Shown here: positions 25,292 to 30,385 of the stretch, piece by piece
Layout of the letters: every line of letters starts with the position of its first letter
Position numbering within the stretch: the stretch's first letter is position 1
Source of the DNA: CAZISM01 sp964541895
GTDB taxonomy: Bacteria; Zhuqueibacterota; Zhuqueibacteria; Residuimicrobiales; Residuimicrobiaceae
Assembly (NCBI GenBank): GCA_964541895.1
Contig: CAZISM010000063.1
Location: forward strand, 1-30,385
DNA: 30,385 nt
Direction of reading: 5' to 3'
Program-made: the position numbers and the translations under genes
Notes under the pieces: generated by a model
What the model was told of the DNA's origin: nothing
The model's database searches: none
The model's input: the letters and a program-made list of their open reading frames with translations, nothing else

Positions 25292-26041
25292 TTACCTGAA
25301 CAACTGTACACCGAGCGTGACCACGACCATGGAGATGGCACGCTCTTCGCCCAGGATGGTATTATCCCGAGTAAAAATATTGGGAAATACCCGTTCGGAC
25401 AGTTTTTGCCGGCCGTCAAAACGCGGCGTGCTCAGCGCCATATAGCGGACGCTCAGGTTATAGGTCTGATTGTACAGGATCCCCAGACCCAGCTGATAGC
25501 CAAAGTCGCGGGCGGATTCATAGGTTGTTTCATCTCCCACGATATTTTTGACGGTCACCTTTTTCGAGGGCGCCATGGAAAAGTTGATGCCGGCCTGTAC
25601 CATGCCGTAGAGAGCGTACTGGTGGGTAAAGTAATGGTCGTAGCGAAAACCGGTCATGACCGGTACGTTCAGCCAGCGGCCAAAATCGAAATCGACCTGT
25701 ACCGAATCGCCAAGACGGGAGGCATAGGAATCCTTCGCCACCTGACCGTTGATCCCGTTGCTGATCACGTTGGCGCTGAAAATCCATTGCAGTCCCTTGA
25801 ACCATACCGGCGCGATGAGTTCTGCGCCGAGTCCGTATCCGGTTTGGGCCAATCCGACTTTGTCACCCAGGGCATAACCGAACCGCCGGGTCGGCCCACT
25901 GTCATAGGCCGTGTCCTTGCCGAACTCGCCGGTGGGCAACGACAGATTGGTGTACAGATGCAGAGCCAGATCGCTGTTTTGCGCCAAAAGGCCGGCCGCT
26001 CCGGCCAGCACCAGCAGAGCGAAAAGCAGAACGCGCTTCAT
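25292..26041 (-). CDS. Outer-membrane beta-barrel protein
   Basis: 249 residues from the ATG at 26041, preceded by GGGAG at a good distance. A signal peptide (1-20, ending GLLAQ) is followed by alternating hydrophobic/polar strands with aromatic ends (LALHLYTNLSLPTG, WIFSANVISNG, YALYGMVQAGINFS, FGYQLGLGILYN, YNLSVRYMALS, SMVVVTLGVQLF). The chain ends in LFR, near to the C-terminal aromatic residue expected for BAM-inserted barrels. It is probably an 8- to 10-stranded OmpA/porin-like barrel. It sits between the beta-helix sorting-domain protein and the propeller lipoprotein, in the operon of the TonB receptor. Its role could be diffusion of oligosaccharides or complex assembly; neither is shown. 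Confidence 0.75.
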   Translation of the reverse strand: MKRVLLFALLVLAGAAGLLAQNSDLALHLYTNLSLPTGEFGKDTAYDSGPTRRFGYALGDKVGLAQTGYGLGAELIAPVWFKGLQWIFSANVISNGINGQVAKDSYASRLGDSVQVDFDFGRWLNVPVMTGFRYDHYFTHQYALYGMVQAGINFSMAPSKKVTVKNIVGDETTYESARDFGYQLGLGILYNQTYNLSVRYMALSTPRFDGRQKLSERVFPNIFTRDNTILGEERAISMVVVTLGVQLFR

Positions 26042-26085
26042 TCGATCTCCCAAGATCATACTAGATTCTGTGTAATCGTCCATTT

Positions 26086-26134
26086 GGATCAGCGGCAGGC
26101 GACGGCCGATGGCCAGGCCGTCGCCCGCTGATCC
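26086..26134 (-). promoter_or_regulatory. Strong intercistronic RNA hairpin
   Basis: The arms GATCAGCG + GGCGACGGCC (left, with a 3-nt GCA bulge, 26087-26107) and GGCCGTCGCC + CGCTGATC (26116-26133) enclose an 8-nt loop, and one extra G-C pair extends the stem to 26086-26134. It lies in the 120-bp spacer between the beta-helix gene and the barrel gene. There is no T-run in the minus direction, so it may be a processing or stability element giving different amounts of upstream and downstream product, or a palindromic repeat. Confidence 0.55.
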
Positions 26135-26161
26135 CGATCATCCTAAATTCCAGAGATACCG

Positions 26162-27814
26162 TTATTTCATCAGTAACATCTTTTTGGTTTGTATCTGCTG
26201 GTCCACCTGCAGTCTGTAGATATACAAACCGCTGGCGACGCGCCGGTTGCTGTCGTCCGTGGCATCCCACTGGACCTGATGCAGACCGGCTTCCTGTTTG
26301 CGAACATCGACCACGGTGCGAATGCGCTGGCCCAGCGCGTTATAGATCTCGAGGGTAACAGCGGCCGGCGTATTCAAGGAATAGGCGATGGAGGTCGTCG
26401 GATTAAAGGGATTGGGATAATTCTGCTGCAGAGCAAAATCAACAGGAGCTGTTTCAGTATTCTTGAACTCGACGCCTGTCTTGATCCACTTGGCCCACTC
26501 TGTCTTTTTCGCCGGGAACCAGTTCAAATCGCCGACCGGGAAATTGCCTTCAGCATGGGTATAGGCTTTGGAGGTAGTCTGGTAATCGAAATCGTACTCA
26601 TCGGGCGCCGGGCCGGCGCTGAGCGGATTATCGGCCAGAGCGGCGCGGCCGTTACGATCGGCAGACGGGTCCGGATTGCCTTCGTCGCTGAACGCGGTCT
26701 TGGCACGGTAATCCACATAAGCTACCATGACCTTCGCATCCGGTGGATCCGAAAACACCGGATACTCTTCGATGTTGTTTTCGGACATCATGTTGGGATA
26801 GGTGGCGATAAAACGCAGGGTGCGCACATCGTGCAAGGGATAGGGCTCGATGGAATCCACGCTGGCGATCCAGGTTTTCATCTCCGGCGTCAAGCCATAG
26901 ACGTTGTTTTTGATGATAAAAACGCGCTGATCCTCGGTCGCCATGGCCGGCGCCCTCAGCGTATCGATGGGGATAATGACCTCTTTGAGCGAATCGGTTT
27001 TGGGTCGGCCTTCGATGCCGAAATCGACAAACAGGTTGTTGGTGACTTTGCAGGTGATGGCGCGTTCGACATCGAATTCGCCTTCGGAACCAGCGGTCTG
27101 ATAAAACGTGCAGTGGTCGAGGATAAAGGTCTTGATGATGCCGTCGCCGCTGCGCATCGGATCGGAGCTGCTGATATAAAACGTGCTGTTCTGGGTAAAA
27201 ATGGTGTCCTGGGTGTTGCCGCGCGTATCATAGAAACGACCGTTGTTCGGATCAGCCAGCAGATACACATTACGCATGATGGTGTTGGTGATGAAGTATT
27301 TCTGTCCCTCGGCGTTCATGCGCAGGAACGACTGGCCGTCGTGATCGAAAAAGCACTTGTCGATGACGATGCGGGCTTTTTTGCCGTCAGCGCGCACCAG
27401 GTTCTTTTCCGCTTCATTGCCGAGGTTGTCAATGCCGGTGGCATAGAGGCCGACAAAGGTGGCATCTCCGCCGGGACGGAAGCAGCGTCCCGCCGCACCG
27501 GTTTCACTCACCGCCGGAATCAGCACCGGCAGGGGGCCGTCGCCCTTGGCGGCGACGATGCGGAGGTGATTCGCTTTGATGCTGGCGAGTTCGCCGTTCA
27601 ACAGGTAATAACCGCCACGTTCCAGCCGATACACCCGGTTGACGTTTTTCGCGGTACCGCCGGCCACCGTATCGGACTTTATCGCGATGTTGAGGGTTTC
27701 ATAGCCTTGCGCCACATCCAGAGTATCGATGTTTTGCGCCACCGCCATCTGGGAAAAAGCCAACAGCATGAGCAAAGCAAGGCTGAGGATCACTTGCGTA
27801 ACACTGGATTTCAT
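26162..27814 (-). CDS. Exported beta-helix protein with C-terminal sorting domain
   Basis: 550 residues from the ATG at 27814, which has AGGAGG five bases upstream; an in-frame ATG at 27850 has only a site 23 bases away. A signal peptide (1-26, AVAQ) is followed by a long beta-helix-like domain (about 30-400) with the signs of Bacteroidetes-type surface beta-helix proteins (DUF4957-like: RVYRLERGGYYLLNGELASI, LRIVAAKGDGPLPVLIPA, FRPGGDATFVGLYATGIDN, NSTFYISSSDPMRSGDG, FILDHCTFYQTAG). The C-terminal 95 residues (456-550) are a sorting/Ig module with LQQNYPNPFNPTTSIAYSL. No catalytic triad is obvious. It is the first gene after the TonB receptor and takes the place where a SusD-type surface glycan-binding partner is normally found, so a surface glycan-binding role is inferred. 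Confidence 0.75.
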   Translation of the reverse strand: MKSSVTQVILSLALLMLLAFSQMAVAQNIDTLDVAQGYETLNIAIKSDTVAGGTAKNVNRVYRLERGGYYLLNGELASIKANHLRIVAAKGDGPLPVLIPAVSETGAAGRCFRPGGDATFVGLYATGIDNLGNEAEKNLVRADGKKARIVIDKCFFDHDGQSFLRMNAEGQKYFITNTIMRNVYLLADPNNGRFYDTRGNTQDTIFTQNSTFYISSSDPMRSGDGIIKTFILDHCTFYQTAGSEGEFDVERAITCKVTNNLFVDFGIEGRPKTDSLKEVIIPIDTLRAPAMATEDQRVFIIKNNVYGLTPEMKTWIASVDSIEPYPLHDVRTLRFIATYPNMMSENNIEEYPVFSDPPDAKVMVAYVDYRAKTAFSDEGNPDPSADRNGRAALADNPLSAGPAPDEYDFDYQTTSKAYTHAEGNFPVGDLNWFPAKKTEWAKWIKTGVEFKNTETAPVDFALQQNYPNPFNPTTSIAYSLNTPAAVTLEIYNALGQRIRTVVDVRKQEAGLHQVQWDATDDSNRRVASGLYIYRLQVDQQIQTKKMLLMK

Positions 27815-27925
27815 TTCTGCCTCCTGGTTTTGTAGTGAATGAATTAGCATACGAAAACCTTTTACGAGCTGGTACCTCCTTTGTCTTGATTGCTAACCAC
27901 CATACCCAAGCTGGACAAATCCGAA

Positions 27926-30385
27926 TCAAAACGCATAGCCGATGCCGGTATCCATGGTCCAGCCATAGTACTCTTGTGCCGTCGGATAACGCGAGGTCTG
28001 CTGGAACGATTCGTCCGGTTCGTCGGTGATGTTGTTCCAGTTGAAAAAGATGCCGATATGGCGGGTCAGACGGTATTTGACCGACAGATCCATACGCAGC
28101 AGATCACCGGTATAGCCGTCCAGCTCGATGCGTTCGCCCACCGTGGATAACGTTTTGCCCTGGTAGAGAATAGAGAAACGGGCCGAAAACGGACCCTTGT
28201 CATAGCCGATGGCAACGTTGGCAATGTCGTTGGCCTGGTCCGGCATCGGGCCGATACGGAAGGTATCCACCACCGAGGTTTTAATGAACGGAAACACGTT
28301 GATTTTTGTCTGTTTTACAAAAGAGCGCGGGAAACGGGTTTCGGACCAGATATGGGAATAATTGGCATTCAGCACCAGACCGTCAAACGGACTCGGCAGC
28401 CAACTAAAATTGGTCTGCCACTCCACTTCCCAGCCTTTGACTTTGGTCAGGTTGGGATTGTTTTCCGGTTGACTCAATTTAAAACCCTGCAACTCCTTGG
28501 GATAGCCTTCGACCACCGCATTCAGAATTTTGTGACCCTGACGATCGAAAATCAGGTCCTCGATCTCTTTATAGAATCCGCCAAACGTAAACAGTCCGAC
28601 CTTGTTGCTGTAGAGCGAAAAAAAGAGGTCATAGTTGTTGGAAATCTGCGGCAACAGATCCGGACGGCCATAGGTGACGGTTAGAGCGGAGCCATCCACT
28701 TTTTTCTTCGGCAGCATCCAGTCCAGCCGCGGCCGCGACAGCGTGCGTGTATAGGCCAGGCGAACGTCAAACCAGTTTGAGGGTTTGATGCGCAAATGGC
28801 ACATGGGAAACCAGCGGCCGTAGCGCGCCGTGGCCGTGGTGTCGCTTACCTGCGGATTATCCAGCTCCGGTTCGGTCAAATCATCATTGACCCGGCCTTT
28901 GCGTCCGGTCATTTCGGCGTTGGTTTCTTCGTAGCGCACACCGGGCAACAGCATGAGAAAACGGCCGATGTTGATTTCCGACATGATGTAGCCGGCGGCC
29001 ACTTTTTCCTCGACCTCATAATCGTCGAGATTGGCGAGCGTGGAGAATTCATACAGGGAATCCCGCAAAAATGTTTTGTACAGATGGTTCAACTCGCTGC
29101 CGCTGAGGCCGACGCCGAAATCATAATCGCCGCCGAGAAAATGGCCGGCGCTGAAATCGGGATCCAGATAGTTGTATATCGAAGGCCATGAGGAAGACAA
29201 TCGCTCAAAGGTAAAACCCGGCGTGCCATAGAGAGTGTGATGCCGCTCGACGCCCTTGTTGTTGTTGTCCAGGCGATGGATCGCGCTGCCCCGGTCCCGT
29301 TCCTTGATTTTGTCCACAAACTTGCCGCCCAGTTTGACATATCCGGCGACGTTTTTCGTCAAGGTGTAGGGTAACTTGAAATTGGTCTGTACCGCGTGAT
29401 CCCGTTCAAAGGAACGCTCGGTATAAAAATCACCCTGATACATGCCGCTATTGTCCAGGTTGTTATAGGCCGAGGCGAACAACTCTTCCGGACCGAAAAA
29501 CTCGGGCAGATTGGTGCGATCAAAGGCGCTGCGCTCCTGAAAGCGGATATAGCTGTCATAGGGGTGACGGGTCAAAGAGCCGGTGCGCGACAGGCGCCAG
29601 TCCCAGATGCCAAGATTAAACTTGTGCTCGCCGCTGAGCGCGTTGGTGAGCACGTCGATCTGACGAATGCGATCGCGAAAACGGTTCTCGCGCCAGTTGC
29701 TTTCTTCATTGAAGCGGTTGATGAACTGGGTTTCATGCCGATCCAGACGGCTCATAAAATTGCTGAACATGATTTTACCGTTGGGCAAGCGGTAATCCAT
29801 AAGCACACTGAACCCTGAACGCTTGCGGATCTCGTCGGCATAGACCAGATTGACGTTGGTCACTGAAATGGGTGCGTAGAGCTCCCCTTCCCGCCTTTCC
29901 CGCGGCACCTCATATTCAGCGGTCAACTGATCGGAGCCGCGTTGCGCCTGTTCGATGTTGCCGGTGATCATGAGACCGAACTTTTCCTGCCAGTAACGGT
30001 TGCTCAGGGTCAGGCTGCCCTTGTACTGACCCAGCTCTTCGCGCTGATCGTTATAGCCTTCCTGAAAGCGCAGATTGTAGCGAAAGCCGCCAGAGGGCGC
30101 ATCCGCCAGCTGAAAATTTACCGTACCGCCGAAAGCGTCCGCATCCTTGTCGGCGGTCAACGCCTTGGTCACTTCGATGCCGGCGAGTATCTCCGGCGAG
30201 ATCATATTCAAATCCACACTGCGATCGTCGAGATCCGTGGCCGGCACTTTTTCGCCGCCGATGGTGATGGCGTTATAGGTCGGCGCCAAACCGCGAATGA
30301 CCACGCGATTGCCTTCACCACCGCTGCGCAGAATCGATACGCCCGGCAGTCGACCGACCGACTCGGCCGCGTTGGCGTCCGGCAG
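27926..30385 (-). CDS. TonB-dependent receptor, 5' end outside window
   Basis: 819 residues visible; the frame stays open through the right edge, so the start, signal peptide and TonB box are missing. The first residues are part of the plug domain (LPDANAAESVGRLPGVSIL, then GGEGNRVVIRGLAPTYN, EILAGIEVTKALTADKDADA, FGGTVNFQL), in the style of receptors of the Caulobacter/Xanthomonas carbohydrate group. The rest is a 22-stranded barrel ending GWTMDTGIGYAF, with the terminal Phe used for BAM insertion. Such receptors import oligosaccharides across the outer membrane with energy from TonB. It heads the minus-strand series, so the enzymes downstream point to uronate oligosaccharides as ligand. No SusD follows. 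The spacer to the next gene is 111 bases and contains an unused AAGGAGGT at 27874-27881. Confidence 0.9.
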   Translation of the reverse strand: MPDANAAESVGRLPGVSILRSGGEGNRVVIRGLAPTYNAITIGGEKVPATDLDDRSVDLNMISPEILAGIEVTKALTADKDADAFGGTVNFQLADAPSGGFRYNLRFQEGYNDQREELGQYKGSLTLSNRYWQEKFGLMITGNIEQAQRGSDQLTAEYEVPRERREGELYAPISVTNVNLVYADEIRKRSGFSVLMDYRLPNGKIMFSNFMSRLDRHETQFINRFNEESNWRENRFRDRIRQIDVLTNALSGEHKFNLGIWDWRLSRTGSLTRHPYDSYIRFQERSAFDRTNLPEFFGPEELFASAYNNLDNSGMYQGDFYTERSFERDHAVQTNFKLPYTLTKNVAGYVKLGGKFVDKIKERDRGSAIHRLDNNNKGVERHHTLYGTPGFTFERLSSSWPSIYNYLDPDFSAGHFLGGDYDFGVGLSGSELNHLYKTFLRDSLYEFSTLANLDDYEVEEKVAAGYIMSEINIGRFLMLLPGVRYEETNAEMTGRKGRVNDDLTEPELDNPQVSDTTATARYGRWFPMCHLRIKPSNWFDVRLAYTRTLSRPRLDWMLPKKKVDGSALTVTYGRPDLLPQISNNYDLFFSLYSNKVGLFTFGGFYKEIEDLIFDRQGHKILNAVVEGYPKELQGFKLSQPENNPNLTKVKGWEVEWQTNFSWLPSPFDGLVLNANYSHIWSETRFPRSFVKQTKINVFPFIKTSVVDTFRIGPMPDQANDIANVAIGYDKGPFSARFSILYQGKTLSTVGERIELDGYTGDLLRMDLSVKYRLTRHIGIFFNWNNITDEPDESFQQTSRYPTAQEYYGWTMDTGIGYAF

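Noticed and set aside
26189..27835. Long plus-strand open frame (548 codons) opposite the beta-helix protein gene
   Set aside because: The minus strand has a signal peptide, a ribosome site and a sorting domain; the plus frame shows only low-complexity composition.
27874..27881. Consensus ribosome site AAGGAGGT in the spacer after the TonB receptor gene
   Set aside because: No start codon lies at a usable distance; the in-frame ATG at 27850 is 23 bases away and the ATG at 27814 has its own AGGAGG.
1..30385. RNA genes, CRISPR arrays, insertion sequences, integrases
   Set aside because: No tRNA- or rRNA-like sequence, no regularly spaced repeats and no transposase or recombinase frames were seen.

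Overview
The window is a 30.4-kb piece of a metagenome-type assembly: it has two runs of exactly 100 N, and both ends cut through genes. The bacterium is Gram-negative (TonB-dependent receptor, outer-membrane barrel, lipoprotein). It is probably a member of the FCB superphylum outside classical Bacteroidetes, because three exported proteins end in C-terminal sorting or FlgD-like Ig modules of the 'YPNPFNP' kind. Candidate division KSB1 or a Calditrichota-like lineage fits best, but this is inference and no marker gene is present.

Layout. Bases 1-134 hold the 3' end of a TPR-like gene, followed by about 500 bp of non-coding sequence rich in hairpins. Two minus-strand exported glycan-active proteins follow: a GH106-like putative rhamnosidase (633-3797, interrupted by an assembly gap) and a DUF4838/GH163-like protein (3955-6519). 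A plus-strand island (6731-12402) carries a MacA-like adaptor, two MacB/FtsX-type permeases with no ATPase beside them, a small secreted protein with a clear terminator, and a SpoIIE/RsbU-type PP2C phosphatase.

From 12404 to the right edge every gene lies on the minus strand, with short spacers. In transcription order they are: TonB-dependent receptor (start beyond the window), beta-helix protein with sorting domain, outer-membrane barrel, beta-propeller lipoprotein, two tandem paralogous heparinase II/III-like proteins, a second beta-helix protein with sorting domain (split by an artificial gap), a GH28-like protein, a GH20-like protein, and a PL22 oligogalacturonate lyase with a signal peptide.

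Taken together, the minus-strand genes look like a polysaccharide-utilisation locus for a uronate-rich, probably pectic, plant polymer. PL22 and GH28 point to polygalacturonate, the GH106-like protein to rhamnose-containing pectin, and the heparinase-like proteins to lyase cleavage of a uronic-acid polymer. Uptake would be by the TonB receptor. No SusD-like protein is visible; the beta-helix protein, barrel and propeller lipoprotein occupy the positions where SusD and surface glycan-binding proteins usually sit. The least familiar elements are the tandem heparinase-like pair, the SusD-less uptake block, the beta-sandwich module shared by two otherwise unrelated enzymes, and the ATPase-less MacA/permease cluster.
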